DNA of 64,000 nt. It comes from Flabesymbios commensalis. Its lineage: Eukaryota; Annelida; Polychaeta; Terebellida; Flabelligeridae. Below, piece after piece: positions 34,726-46,042 of this stretch. The notes under the pieces are model-generated. The model did not search any database and was not told where the DNA came from. It worked only from the letters and a program-made list of their open reading frames with translations. The position numbers and the translations under genes were made by a program. Each line of letters starts with the position of its first letter. Position 1 is the first letter of the stretch. The stretch covers positions 69,131,661 through 69,195,660 of the forward strand of contig OZ024909.1 of assembly GCA_964017125.1 (NCBI GenBank). The letters are read 5' to 3'.

Positions 34726-35204
34726 CTCTTATAAAAAGCTCCCATAAAAATAAGACGCTCTAAACCTGCATCATTTTTTCTCGATCAAGGCTTGTGTCGT
34801 AGTTTTTTAAATCAGAAGTGTTTTATTGCTTGTGAAGCCGAGTGTAATCCTAAATACCTACTAAGGATCACCATCACTCAACCCCTAACCATCATCCTAA
34901 AACAAGTTCTCGGCCGCTGAGCAGAGCGAGGCGGCTGAGGACTTGGATGGAAAGATGCCCTTAACACGAGACCGCCTCATTTAGCTGGGGATATGAAGCG
35001 AAATGATCAATGATTAAACGACCTAATCAGACTTAATCTAATATTTTTATGCGGCTCGAAAACAAGCTAGATCATGAATTATGCAGTGACAGCACCTAAA
35101 TCTGCATAAAGCTAACAGTTTTTTCATCCCATTGGAGGGTCTGCCTGACGTCTTAATTCCCGCTGAGCAGCAGCGCTCAATCCGGGCTGACTATGTATAA
35201 TAAG
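34726..35204. other. Stretch between satellite and TIR element
   Basis: One short imperfect hairpin (TCTCGGCCGCTGAGCAGAG ... GGCGGCTGAGGA at about 34910). Nothing else noticed. Confidence 0.4.
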
Positions 35205-35385
35205 TAGTCAGGGATCCGGGTACCCAAATTTTGAGATCACCCGACGTGGCCTGCTATACTTTTTATTTGTGTTTTTTCTATTAGTCTGGCTACTGGGCTC
35301 ACAAGATTGACTGGTCTGCTTTGCCGGAAATATTGCGAAAAAAAGTTATGGCCATTTTTTGAAGAGTACCCTAATTTTTTTAATG
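35205..35385 (+). repeat. Left terminal inverted repeat of the 6.8-kb element
   Basis: Matches the reverse complement of 41810-41994 with small gaps. Shared blocks in order from the outside: TAGTC-GGGATCC, GACGT-GCCTGCTATAC, GGTCTGCTTTGCCG-AAATATTGCGAA, GGCCATTTTT and ACCC-TAATTTTT. Confidence 0.75.
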
Positions 35386-36593
35386 ATTTTTTATTTTATT
35401 TAAAATTCACTATTATTTGATTTGTCTGGTTAATAATTACAATCAATGTACAAAAACACATATTTTTGTAATAGTGTTTGATCTAGTGTATTTGGAGATC
35501 ATTTTTGAATGATTTAAAGTCATTTTAATGATATAAAAATGCGTTTTTAGTCAAAAATTCATCCGTAATTACTTGTGATCTGATATTGGACGATATATGG
35601 GTCAGGCATATTTCGTGAAAAGGTCAATACAAAAAAGACTTACAATTTAAAATAGGCCCACTGTCTGTAATATTTACGTATTATCCTACTATGCCACTGA
35701 ATTTTAAAATGTACAAAGATATAGGAATACGCACTCTTATTTAGTTGTCTTAGTGTTGAGCATTAACCAAAAGATACGGATTTAAAATAACACAAACGAT
35801 GTAACAAACAAATTATTTTACTACAAAATACAAGTCACATGACTAGACAGATAAGGTATTGTGTACTGCACTAAATAAATGAGCAAACAAAAATAAATAC
35901 AATTATAGTTGCCTAGCGTAATACAACGTCATAGTCGTGTCAATCAAAAATTTGAGAGAAATTATACCCGCGTAAATTGAAAGTGGATATAACATTTTGA
36001 TTGGGTAAAGCGAATTATAATTAATAATACCATATGCCAAGTATCATGGAATAATCAGTAAACATTGTATTTAAATAATTGAGAAAACAGTATCTTTGAA
36101 TTATACAATGGAGTACTTGCCAATATGTTCAGCATCATCGGGGGTCAGACGGCAGATCTCGCATTTACAACACTAATACTAATTTACAGTAGGCTACAAG
36201 TGTCTAAGAATACACAATAGTGAGGCACTATGAAACAAAGTGTGTGGTATGGTGTATAATTTATTTATATGATGTACATACAACAGACACATTTAAACAG
36301 CAATTGCGGATCTTAACATAAAGCACAGCATGGTAAATGTGAATCAAGTTGCACATTGCAACAACAGTACATGATAAGTAAAACATGGCCATAATAACAG
36401 TAAACTAACTAACAATGGCACTTTATAACAACACTAACTGATTATTCGAAGATGACCATAATAAATGTGAACTAAATAACGACAGCACATGTTTACTTAA
36501 AACTGGCCACAATCAACTACATTATAATGTAGTAACAATGGCATGGTGATAGTTAATGTTATGTGTAGATTTATCCGCAAGCACATGTATTTG

Positions 36594-36703
36594 AAAGTCA
36601 GAACAAAATTGGTTGAACAGTTCAGAATACCTGCCACTGAATACTATTAAAGTCAGAACAAAATTGGTTGAACAGTTCAGAATACCTGCCACTGAATACT
36701 ATT
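36594..36703. repeat. Perfect 55-bp tandem duplication
   Basis: A unit beginning AAAGTCAGAACAAAATTGG occurs twice head to tail with no mismatch, inside the noncoding left half of the 6.8-kb element. The identity suggests a recent event. Confidence 0.9.
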
Positions 36704-36996
36704 GCATGTATTCATTGTATTGTGTCGTTGCGTGTGATTATTAATACATTTTATGAGAAAGGAATGATGTAGGTGACTAAATAATAATTCAGAGTTGGCA
36801 TCCTTGATATTACAATACATTTTCATATATCAGGTTCTGAGGTGAAGTATTACTATTAGGGCCTATTAATATATAATATCAATTACCTTGATTAAGTAAG
36901 CCTTATAACCTAATGGTGATAAATGTAATCCATATAAAGATATAATACCAGAGATATTATAATAACTGTCTCTGATAATACTATGCTGACATACAC

Positions 36997-38475
36997 CAAT
37001 CAATCAATCTATCAAATAAGACTTCTATAGCGCCTATATCCTCAGCAGACCGAGCTCAGAGGCGCACAAATCCTTAGCGTGATCATGTCGTCCCCTTGGA
37101 GTTAGAAGGTGCTAAACTGACACTTTACAAAGTGGCAGTTTAGCATCTTCTAACTCCAAGGGGACGATGTGTCATAATCGAGGTCAAAGCAGGTTCGTCA
37201 ACAGGGAGCCGGGCTGCTGAAGGACTAGGGTGGAAAAGCCTGGTCAAATAGGTGAGATTTAAGTAATTTCCTGAATGTTAAGATTGTTTTGGCATTACGT
37301 ATTGGCACAGGCAGGGCGTTCCATAAGGCTGGACCAGATATAGAGAAAGCTCTTGACCCAGTCTTAGTCTTTATACGAGGAACAACAAATCTATTCGAAT
37401 TAGTGGAGCGTAGATATTTTGAGCATTTCGGCCGAACAGGTAAATCAGCCAGATATGCATGTTGGTTTTCTTTTAGGGTTCGAAAAGTTATCGCACATAT
37501 TTTAAAATAAATGCGAAACTTGACAGGAAGCCAATGTAATCGTATTAGAATTGGAACGGAATGACTAAATCATGGGGCGTTGGTTACGACTCTTGCAAGG
37601 CAGTTTTGAACGCGTTATAATCTAGCGATATCTTTTTCTGGCATATTGTGAAAAAGTGAGTTACAATAATCACGGATATGATAGAAGTATGCCCTACATA
37701 TGTGGGATATGTGTTTTTGGAAATTCAGGCTACTGTCGAATAGTACACCAAGATTTTTGGCTGATGTAGATGGATTTATTCAAGAATTTTTTCTCGCTGA
37801 AGTTTGATCCCAATAAGAAGAAATTCTGTCTTGCTAGGATTAAGCTTCAGCTTAGATCCTGTCATCCAGGCCGACACACCCATTAAACAATGTTGCAACT
37901 TCTCAAGAGATTCCTTAGCGTTTAAAACTGATAGAGACATGTAAATTTGAGTATCATCGGCATAAAGATGGTGGTTTATGTCAAAACTAGAGATAATAGC
38001 GCTGAGTGGTGTAGTGTATAAAGTAAAAAACACTGGTCCTAGCACAGAGCCCTGTGGAACTCCATATGAGAGTGTGACTTTATCTGAAAAAGTGTCTTTA
38101 ATTTTTACGGACTGGAGCCTATTTTGCAAATAAGAAGAAAACCAAATTTGAGCCTGGCCAGATATTCCATACCAATCAGAAAGTCTATCTGTTAATGTAG
38201 CATAGTCAATGGTGTCGAAAGCGGCCGACAAGTCAAGCAAGGTTATGGCCGTAACTTCACCCTTGTCCATACTAATAATGATATCGTTATGTACTTTCAG
38301 TAGAGCCGATTCTGTAGAATGATGTTTCCTGTAGGCCGATTGTAATGGATTACATAGATGGTTATTTTTTATATGAGCTTGCAGCCTATTGGCTACTATC
38401 TTTTTTTTTCTAAGATTTTGGAAATTAAACTTAAGTTGGATACAGGCCTGTAATTTCTCATTGCATCGAACCAAG
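36997..38475 (-). mobile_element. 5'-truncated non-LTR retrotransposon (CR1/L2/Rex1-like LINE)
   Basis: The minus-strand reading frame at 37776-38474 encodes most of a LINE reverse transcriptase: KNNHLCNPLQSAYRKHHSTE, LLDLSAAFDTIDY, YGVPQGSVLGP, the catalytic HLYADDTQIYM and LKLNPSKTEFLLIG. Just 5' the other frame reads RNYRPVSNLSLISKILE, so an A10 run has slipped. Downstream another frame gives the usual C-terminal block (SGPALWNALPVPIRNA, FRKLLKSHLF), ending at a TAG near 37225. The 3' end has GGCGCTATAGAAGTCTTATT followed by an (ATTG)n tail at 36997-37012, typical of this superfamily. The endonuclease and N-terminal RT are missing. It sits inside the 6.8-kb TIR element and is itself interrupted in its 3' UTR by a foldback. 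Confidence 0.88.
37085..37170. mobile_element. Foldback element FB1 copy inside the LINE 3' UTR
   Basis: Near-perfect palindrome: CGTCCCCTTGGAGTTAGAAG ... and its reverse complement around a TGACACTTTACAAAGTGGCA centre. ATGT lies directly outside both ends (catgt|CGTCCCC and GGGGACG|atgtg), which looks like a 4-bp target duplication. Confidence 0.75.
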
Positions 38476-38745
38476 TAAAACTAGACTTGAACTAAATTGC
38501 ATAATAGAGCTGACAAGTGAGAAATATATATATGCAAAATAACAATATACTGATCAAAATGACATGTACTGAGTCACACAGTATAGTATAAAAAGTATAT
38601 TAATACTATGCTAACATTACCCACTGCCACCTTCACCAGTTACAATCTAGTAATAAATATCAAGCCAAGTAAAACTGGACTTGCACTAAATTACATAACA
38701 GAGCTGACTAGTGAAAAAGATATATACATGTATGCAGAAAACAAT
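38471..38745. repeat. Direct repeat of about 80 bp at 194-bp spacing
   Basis: CCAAGTAAAACT-GACTTG-ACTAAATT and the following 50 bases occur at 38471 and again at 38665 with several substitutions. The first copy abuts the 5' end of the LINE. TAATACTATGCT-ACAT at about 38604 also resembles the sequence next to the LINE 3' tail at about 36976 and may be part of its target duplication. Confidence 0.6.
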
Positions 38746-41364
38746 GGACGCATGTCTCCTCTAATGTTGTCAAAGTGATGGGCTCGTAGCGCATCCAAAT
38801 TTCCTTCAAAATCATTCCTGTCGAGAGAGTCCTTACATAAAATCTGGCCGATGATATGCCATCGTCTTGGACATTCAAACTTTCGCTATCATTTCCTCGA
38901 TCTACAGACAGCTGCACTGTGCGACCAGGGTCACGGAGAACTCCTCTCAGAATCAGAGTGAATCCTGCAGGGAGTAACGTGTGTTTTGAAGTCCAACTTT
39001 CTCCCATGTAGTGTAAACAATTTGACTTATTCCAGGGATTATGAACAAAGCTTTTCCAATCAGGAATGGCAAGCATGGTGTTTGGTTTGTATCTAATCCT
39101 ACTGCAGCTAATCTTACTCCTTCTTTCGCACTCAGTGTGTGATCTCCCTTAAGACTTAATTCTGCGAATACATCATAGGCCTACCGCGATCGCCAACAAA
39201 GTGAACACAGTTACAGTTATCTGGTATAATGCTGAGAAGCAGCTTCAGATATTTTTCCCATAGTTCATCAAACATGCTACTTCCAAGATGTTGGTAATTC
39301 TGAATGAATGCCATGTCATCTACTAACATTAGTACAGGATTGTTTGATATTGGAAGCATGTCCTTTTTTATCCATGTATACACTACCAAGAGCTTTTTGT
39401 ATTGCAGCCAAGTGGTCGGCTTTATTTCCTTTGCGCATAGTATATCCCTGTTCAAGAGATGGTAGACTGCTTCAAATAGGGATGATAGGCAACTTGTCCA
39501 ATCATGGCTGAATACCTCCACCTTCTTTTCAGCATCTAAGTCTTACACAAAATGTAAATTTCTAACAGCTGCACTCTATTCTGTAGCAAGTCTAAGAGGA
39601 GTCACCTTTTCACTGCCTTTTGTATTTACTGCAGCCAGTGCCTCACTACCCTTCTCGCGAGCACATACCAGATCTTCAAAATCTGTTATGCAGCCTGTAG
39701 ATATATTTAACATTTCTTTTTGTTCACATCTGAAGCGATCGATCATCTGGTTTTTAATCACCTCTATTATGTGTTTTGTACATGCATCCTCTTTGCCAAA
39801 TCGCCTATTTGAGTCTAGGCTGTGGTTAGGTTCATCTGGATTGAGGTGTGCCATGACCTTGGTCTGTTCAGAGACTGTTGTTAGCATCGGGAGCGCTTGC
39901 AAGTATTTCTCCATAGCTGTAGATTGTTGACTGATTCTAGTAAAAAGTTTGGTTTCGGGATCACGATTGTAAGTCTTTTCGAGGGCCATATCAGTCCAGA
40001 CTCCATTGCGTCGTCCTTCAGATTGGGTGAATGGTAAACTGGCCATTCTTAAATGCCCGATGAATGTTTGGAGCCACCGTGGAGAGGTTTCCCATTGCTT
40101 GTAAATAGTGTGGAAGGTACAGGATATATTTGTAATGGCAAGCTGCTACTAGGTAGGCCCTGTCGTAACATTTTTCGACTTCAGCCAGGTGTTTCTCCCA
40201 CAGTCCAGGACGCTCAGCATGAATAAATCTCTTCAAAATCATTACCGTGTCCATGGAGCCTACATCAGCCATAGCTTTGTGGTTGGTGATGTGCAGGCCT
40301 TATTATATACTGTCATGTGAAGCTGGCTAGCTGCATCATCACACAAAGAAGACGCCCCAGCAGCATCAGTTTTAGGGAGAGCTTCTAAAAGTAGTTGGAG
40401 ATTCGAAGCAAGTACAGATATATAGTCCATGTCTTTCTCTTCTTGAATCAGCCATTCAGCAAATGCCTTCCAGTGTAGGGTAAACATGGCTGCATATAAC
40501 AGTATGAGCACGCAGCATTGCATAATAGTCCTTCCCAGAAATAATTGTATTTGCTGTTCCCCGCAAAAACACATCAGTCTCAACCATTATGTCCTCGATT
40601 CTCTGCATTAAATGTCCAATCGCTCCAGGGAAATTCTGGGCCATATAGGAGCCACCCATGCGCAAAATCAACTGTTTTATATTTAACAGGTTTTTGTTTT
40701 TGCAGGCCGAGGACGACTTCATAAATTGCTTGGTCACATGTGATTATTGTAATTTCTTATTCTAGTTTTGATGAAACGTCTCTGCAATACTGGACAGACT
40801 CTTCAACTACATCTGGATGTGTTGGAGATTGTTGAAAGAAAGGTCCATATCCTATCAAACTTGCGTTGGAAATGTCTGAGTTAAGACATGTCTGAAAAAA
40901 AGTTCACGTCGAAGCATTGCCGATTGGTATTTGAATGATTCAATGGTTCTGCCTGACACACAGGTAGCACCGGCTCTGTTTCAACTCCTAACATGGAACA
41001 ACTTTTCTGACGATCCTTTAGACTGAGGTGACTTTCCTCGGGATTAAATGGTTGTGAAAACTGTAGAAAGGATCGCGTGATTTTAGCAGAGAAACACTAG
41101 CTTTTGCTGTATCCTCTTCTCCAATATTATCCAATACTATCAAATGCAAACTGTGTAAAACGACCAGGCTTTAGATTAGTTGGTATGAAGACACCATTCT
41201 GGGCATATCTGTTCATCAACTGACTTTGCCATAGTTTCAATGTACTTTTGGGCATCCTGGTAGCTGATGCAATTGCCAAATATATTTAAAAGCGTTACAG
41301 TGGTCTTGGTCCTAGTTTCTCTGACATAATCAGCAATCATTATTACCATCATGCAAGCACGCAT
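38708..41364 (-). pseudogene. Decayed coding region of an uncharacterised, element-borne protein family
   Basis: A run of minus-strand coding islands in different frames, transcribed from high to low coordinates: 41364-41176 (YVRETRTKTTVTLLNIFGN), 40737-40456 (GAIGHLMQRIED...GKDYYAMLRAH), 40583-40260 (FTLHWKAFAEWLIQEEKDMD), 40272-40018 (MILKRFIHAERPGLWEKHL, then YLPHYLQAMGNLS and FKNGQ), 40046-39576 (VWTDMALEKTYNRD, then MAHLNPDEP), 39521-39156 (LMLVDDMAFIQNYQHLG, then CNCVHFVGDR) and 39076-38708. The order resembles, from memory, a large family of uncharacterised proteins expanded in cnidarian and lophotrochozoan genomes, with motifs of the type GxIGxLM, FIRAERxGxW, NGxWxDMxxE and FVGDRYD. 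I know no experimentally defined function. The conserved D and E positions could be a catalytic set, but that is inference. Several frame changes mean this copy cannot make the full protein. Confidence 0.65.
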
Positions 41365-41809
41365 CCTGACAGCAGTTGTAGGTTCAGTGAAACAGTGGAA
41401 CCTACCATTGCTAGGGTCAGAAAGCAGGCACGTTGACTGTATAGACCCTAGGCCTACTAGTTAAATCAGCATGATGCAATTTATTATAAGGTCAACTCCT
41501 CCTTTTGGGAAATGATAAATATAACACCTACAACTTAAAAGGAAAACAAAGTGGATCTATATAAAAAATATCAGCAGTTTTGTTACAATAAATTTGTTTT
41601 AACAACTGAATAACACAAAAATTCTCCAAAATGAGGTGATTTTTACAGGTAATATAGCTCTAAATCATTTAGAAAGCTTCTGTAGATATACTAACACATT
41701 TATTCGTGCCATCACTTGTGTTATGCGATACGAAAACTATATATTTGCAGCCCAAATCACGCACAGTCACTTTGAAAAGAAAAAAAACATTTTTCAAAAT
41801 TAGCGGTAA

Positions 41810-41994
41810 AAATTAACGGGTATGTCCACAAAAATGGCCACAGCTCCAATTCGCAATATTTGCGGCAAAGCAGACCAGTCAATTATGTGACCCAAAGGTA
41901 TAACGAAACATAAAAAAGAGAAATAAAAAGTATAGCAGGCGACGTCAGGTCCAACTCATTTTTGAAGGCTTTTCGCTATGTGGATCCCCGACTA
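41810..41994 (-). repeat. Right terminal inverted repeat of the 6.8-kb element
   Basis: Inverted partner of 35205-35385. The shared blocks keep order and spacing, which argues against chance AT-rich similarity. The arms differ by substitutions and small indels, so the insertion is old. Confidence 0.75.
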
Positions 41995-42117
41995 AAGGGG
42001 AATAACACTTCATCTGTGGTATATCACTAAAACTAAAGTGTTACCCCTCAATGCGCTATATTGTGAAAATAATTTTTACCCACTTCTAGATGTGTCTCGC
42101 TACCGCGACCCACATCT

Positions 42118-42366
42118 TTAACCCTTTAAGTCCTGACGATGCATTAAAGCATCATCTTGCATCATTGAAGAATGAGTTAATTTCGTGAAATTTTGTGGTT
42201 TTGGAACGAAAATTTTCATGGAACTGTTTTAAAAATAACAGTATATTTTTTTCATTTTACACCCACTTCAAGTCATCTTCATCCACTACACGTCGAGAAT
42301 TGCGACAGCAATTCGCGGCTTGTAGTGGGTGAAGATGACAATGGTAAACTCAGGCCTGAAAGGGTA
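42118..42366. mobile_element. TTAA-type miniature element (subfamily 2)
   Basis: TTAACCCTTTAAGTCCTGAC ... CATCCACTACACGTCGAGAA - TTGCGACAGCAATTC - GCGGCTTGTAGTGGGTGAAG ... CTCAGGCCTGAAAGGGTAAA. A worn subfamily 1 core (TGTGTCTCGCTACCGCGACC) directly precedes it at 42075. Confidence 0.7.
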
Positions 42367-42409
42367 AAGTAGGTAAAAAATATTAGATATGCGTAATTTT
42401 AATCAGAAC

Positions 42410-42500
42410 ACATATCTTCCCCTTAGATATGAAAGGGTGTTTCTGCCACTTAGTAAAGTGACAGATACACCCTTTCCTATCTAAGGGAGCGATATATGTC
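42410..42500. mobile_element. Foldback FB1 copy
   Basis: CATATCTTCCCCTTAGATAT - GAAAGGGTGTTTCTGCCACT and complement, with a few mismatches. Confidence 0.8.
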
Positions 42501-42601
42501 AATCTTGCAAATTTATTGCTCGTTCAATCTCTAACTATTTTTTTTACGAAGAACAAATAGAAAGGTTAAAAACGGCCGTAGACGCGATTGAGTGATAGTT
42601 T

Positions 42602-42675
42602 AATGTTTGGGCGTTGTCACAGACCGAGGGCCAACATCAAACCAGCATTGGGTTGATTTCTCGCGTCCTCTAGTT
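42602..42675. mobile_element. Foldback family A fragment
   Basis: TGTTTGGGCGTTGTCACAGA-CCGAGGGCCAACATCAAACC-AGCATTGGG, then TTTCTCGCGTCC. Confidence 0.5.
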
Positions 42676-42681
42676 TAATCT

Positions 42682-42876
42682 TTAACCCTTTCAAGCCTGA
42701 ATTTACCATAGTCATCTTGATTTGATGTGGTTTAAAAATTAAATAAAATTACCACGTATTGGTAAACAACTTTTATGGAAATTTTCGTTCTAAAACCCCT
42801 ACTTGTAATAAAATTTAATATGTTTTCAGGGATGTAAAATGATGTTTTAATGCATCGTGGGGACTTAAAGGGTTAA
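42682..42876. mobile_element. TTAA-type miniature element (subfamily 2), core deleted
   Basis: TTAACCCTTTCAAGCCTGAA ... GCATCGTGGGGACTTAAAGG-GTTAA. TTAA flanks both ends; the CATCCACTACAAG hairpin is missing. Confidence 0.75.
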
Positions 42877-42956
42877 AAGCCAAGTTATCTAATTGAATTC
42901 TCACCAGCTCCAAGTTGCTCGATGACAGGTTACACTTTCAGAATTTTCATGGCAAT

Positions 42957-43200
42957 TAACCCTTTGACCGCCGGTACCGATTATATTTGTTTTCTACATT
43001 TTTATTAGCACGATTCCTATCAGCTTTCAAACATATTGAAGATAGAATGTGACATTAATCAACAAGATTTAAAAATAGTCCACATCCATTTTGTCAAATC
43101 TGAATAATTTTCACTCACTTGAAGCTGTGGATCGCGTCAGCGAGACACAATTTCAAGTGAGTGAAAATTCCGATTGAATAATCTGGCGGTTAAAGGGTTG
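42957..43200. mobile_element. TTAA-type miniature element (subfamily 4), best copy
   Basis: TTAACCCTTTGACCGCCGG and CTGGCGGTTAAAGGGTTGA form the terminal inverted repeats. Core: TCACTCACTTGAAGCTGTGG - ATCGCGTCAGCGAGACACA - ATTTCAAGTGAGTGAAAAT. Confidence 0.75.
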
Positions 43201-43375
43201 AAAAAATTAGTGGCGCAAATGCATAGAATAATTGTTGCAATCCACAATGGTGAACAAAATTGCTTAAAATCCAAAGTGGCCGTCATGTGCAAAATGCCAA
43301 GAAAATCTGCCAAAAAAATCAAAATTAATAATATAACAAAAATGTGTAAAATCCTAAATGGCCGACAAAATTAAA

Positions 43376-43473
43376 AATGAAATGATGTGAATAAGGCTTT
43401 AGGCCACTTTTGTGCACATACAGTCTAAATTGGGCCAGGATAACCTCTCGAGGATGATGAGATTAGTGAGATT
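43376..43473 (-). mobile_element. SINE-A 3' fragment
   Basis: AAGGCTTTAGGCCACTTTTG, TAAATTGGGCCAGGATAACC and GAGGATGATGAGATT match the SINE-A body; the head is missing. Confidence 0.7.
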
Positions 43474-43479
43474 CTTACG

Positions 43480-43853
43480 TCTAATGTCGATCTTCGCACT
43501 GTAAGAGTAAACATATTTATAATGGTCGTAGACCCACAACATAGGTATTCAAATTAAGCGAAAAGAGCTAAATCTATGATGATTCAAATTGAAAAAAAAA
43601 CTTTGGTCACCATGGTTATTAAAAATAAAAATCCGTGCTTTTATAGTTAAGCGTCGTGTGTTCGTGTCTGATCTTGATGCTGATCTTTAGTGACTGAGCA
43701 GCTCATGCACCGGAATGTCTGGGAATCATGACCTCCAGACTAACGATGCTAGTCACATGAAGCTGAAGCTACCCTCTCACCCGCTCACACGCGTGACATT
43801 CTCAACTCTTAAAGCGCTAATCGCGACTAGAGTCTGTTAAAAGAAATGAGTAT
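43480..43853. repeat. Locally duplicated segment, copy 1
   Basis: Contains GTGACTGAGCAGCTCATGCA-CCGGAATGTCTGGGAATCA-TGACCTC and GCGCTAATCGCGACTAG. Further copies are at 46454-46520 (partial) and 46600-46860. Confidence 0.8.
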
Positions 43854-44119
43854 TTAACCCATACAGCGCGGGAATCGACTTTAGTCGTCAGAATCTGACG
43901 TCTGTAGATGTCAGAGACGTCTGTAGACGTCAGATTCTGATGACTAAAGTCGATCCCCGCACTGTAAGAGTAGAAATATTTCTAATGGCCGTAGACCCAT
44001 AACATAGGTATTCAAATGCATCGGAAAGAGCTAACTAAGACATTTATGATAATTTCAAGGTGAAAAAAAACATTGGTCACGATGTTTTTATACAAATAAA
44101 TTCAGCGCTTTAAGGGCTA
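43854..44119. mobile_element. TTAA-type miniature element (subfamily 3)
   Basis: TTAACCCATACAGCGCGGGA at the left, hairpin TCGACTTTAGTCGTCAGAAT / complement, GTAGACCCATAACATAGGT, right end TTCAGCGCTTTAAGGGCTAA. Confidence 0.7.
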
Positions 44120-44124
44120 AATAT

Positions 44125-44829
44125 TAAAGGCCCTGTGAAGTGATTTCAGTTCATCAATATAATTAAAGTATATATCCCAATGTGAAGTGATTTCAGTTCA
44201 TCAATATAATTAAAGTATATATCACAATGAACTCATAACTTAGCAGATTATTTTAGTGCAATAATTATCGGTTATTTTCAAAAAAACTGAAAATGTGCAC
44301 ATTTCTTGGGCTGGGTGGATCTCCCACCTCATGACTTCACACACAAACACGCCCATTATTGATTCTGAATTAACATTGAAACTGCATCGAGTATATGTTT
44401 CATGTTTCTTGTATTTGTACATGAGCTAAACTAGATTTCTATTCATTTCAATATGCCCGCATCGACAGGATGAACAAGGGGTAAGGGATTGCTAGACGCT
44501 GGCCAGGAGCGGTCGCGGTGATGGCCATCAATTCTGGGGCTGCACCTGCATTCAGGCAGCGTTGGACCGGCGGTCCGTGTTGTCTTTGGTTTTATAATAT
44601 CACACAATACATCATCAGCTACATGTGCATGTACATGTATTATAACAAGCCAAGCATGTCTCCACCTTTTGACGTCACGAATTAGCTCCGCCCCTACTTT
44701 TAACTTTGGGAAAATCGTTCCCAGTGTTTTATAAATGGGAGATGAGCACCCTAATATTTAAAAATCATCTAAAATAGTATGAAATATGTCATTGTGCAGA
44801 GTAGGTCTGGGGACTACATGGGGCCTTTA
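44125..44829. mobile_element. 705-bp non-autonomous transposon with AGGCCC ends
   Basis: Left TTAAAGGCCCTGTGAAG, right CTACATGGGGCCTTTAA; TTAA (or TA) flanks both ends. An internal 47-bp tandem duplication (GTGAAGTGATTTCAGTTCAT...) lies at 44135-44228. It separates a subfamily 3 TTAA element from further TTAA-element sequence (44832 on). No transposase. Confidence 0.7.
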
Positions 44830-45004
44830 AGATTTAGAAATGTTTGGCCTTAAATTGAACAAATGTGAGTAATTTCCACCCACAAATATAAATTATTGCA
44901 ATAGGAGCTTTAACATATTTATAATAATGCATATTTTGAATATAATTTATTGAATGAAAACAGTAAGGAGATCTCGAGGTTCTGAGCGTTAATTTTAAAT
45001 AGTA

Positions 45005-46042
45005 TATTGAGTTGGCTGATTGACTGACTGGCTCGCTGACTTAGTGGCAGCCTCGGTAACTGGATGGCAGACGAGTGGCTGACTGGCTCATTGGCTGATT
45101 GACTGACTGACTCGCTGACTTAGTGGTAGCCTCGGTAACTGGATGGCAGACTGGCTCATTGGCTGATTGACTGACTGACTCGCTGACTTAGTAGTAGCCT
45201 CGGTGACTGGATGGCAGACGTGTGGTTGACTGACTCGTTGGCTGATTGACTGACTGGCTCGCTGACTTAGTGGTAGCCTCGGTAACTGGATGGCAGACGA
45301 GTGGTTGACTGACTCGTTGGCTGATTGACTGACTGGCTCGCTGACTTAGTGGTAGCCTCGGTAACTGGATGGCAGACAAGTGGTTGACTGACTCGTTGGC
45401 TGATTGACTGACTGGCTCGCTGACTTAGTGGTAGCCTCGGTAACTGGATGGCAGACGAGTGGTTGACTGACTCGCTGGCTGATTGACTGACTGGCTCGCT
45501 GACTTAGTGGAAGCCTCGGTAACTGGATGGCAGACGAGTGGCTGACTGGCTCATTGGCTGATTGACTGACTGGCTCGCTGCCTTAGTGGTAGCCTCGGTG
45601 ACTGGATGGCAGACGAGTGGTTGGCTGACTCGTTGGCTGATTGACTGACTGGCTCGCTGACTTAGTGGTAGCCTCGGTAACTGGATGGCAGACGAGTGGT
45701 TGTCTGGCTCGGTGACTGATTAACTAACTCTCTGGCTGAATGATAGCCTTGGTGGCTGGATGGCAGACGAGAGGTTGACTGGCTCGCTGGCTGACTAACC
45801 GGCTCACTGTCTGGCTCGCTGGCTGCCTGACTGTGCTCGCTGGCTGACTGACTGTGCTCGCTGGCTTGCTGACTGTGCTCGCTGGCTGACTGACTGTGCT
45901 CGCTGGCTGGCTGACTGACAGTGCTCGCTGGCTGAGTGGTAGCCTTGGTGGCTGAATGGCAGACGGGGTGGTTGGCTGACTGACTGGCTGACTGACTGGC
46001 TGGCTGGCTGACTGACTGACTGGAACGCTGGCTGACTGACAG
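45005..46042. repeat. 79-bp satellite, second array
   Basis: Same units as 33500-34725, same orientation and the same polarity: regular GACTTAGTGGTAGCCTCGGT units at the left, irregular GCTCGCTGGCTGACTG blocks at the right. Confidence 0.92.

Larger units (their letters stand above)
35205..41994 (-). mobile_element. 6.8-kb DNA element with long terminal inverted repeats and an uncharacterised protein family
   Basis: The two ends are inverted copies of each other, about 180 bp and imperfect. The outer ends read TAGTCAGGGATCC (left) and GGATCCCCGACTA (right); further in both arms share GCCTGCTATACTTTTTATTT, GACTGGTCTGCTTTGCCG, AATATTGCGAA and TGGCCATTTTT. A 3-bp AAG sits just outside each end and may be the target duplication. 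The right half (38.7-41.4 kb) holds minus-strand coding islands; the left half is AT-rich and noncoding apart from a nested LINE. The overall form is that of a cut-and-paste DNA transposon, but I cannot place its protein in a named transposase superfamily. The coding part is decayed into several frames. Confidence 0.7.

Noticed and set aside
37289-37510. 73-aa plus-strand ORF
   Set aside because: Antisense of the LINE C-terminal region.
35205-41994. Retroviral, LTR or Polinton-like origin for the 6.8-kb element
   Set aside because: The ends are inverted rather than direct, and I saw no capsid, protease, integrase or envelope-like sequence; the only reverse transcriptase is a nested non-LTR LINE.
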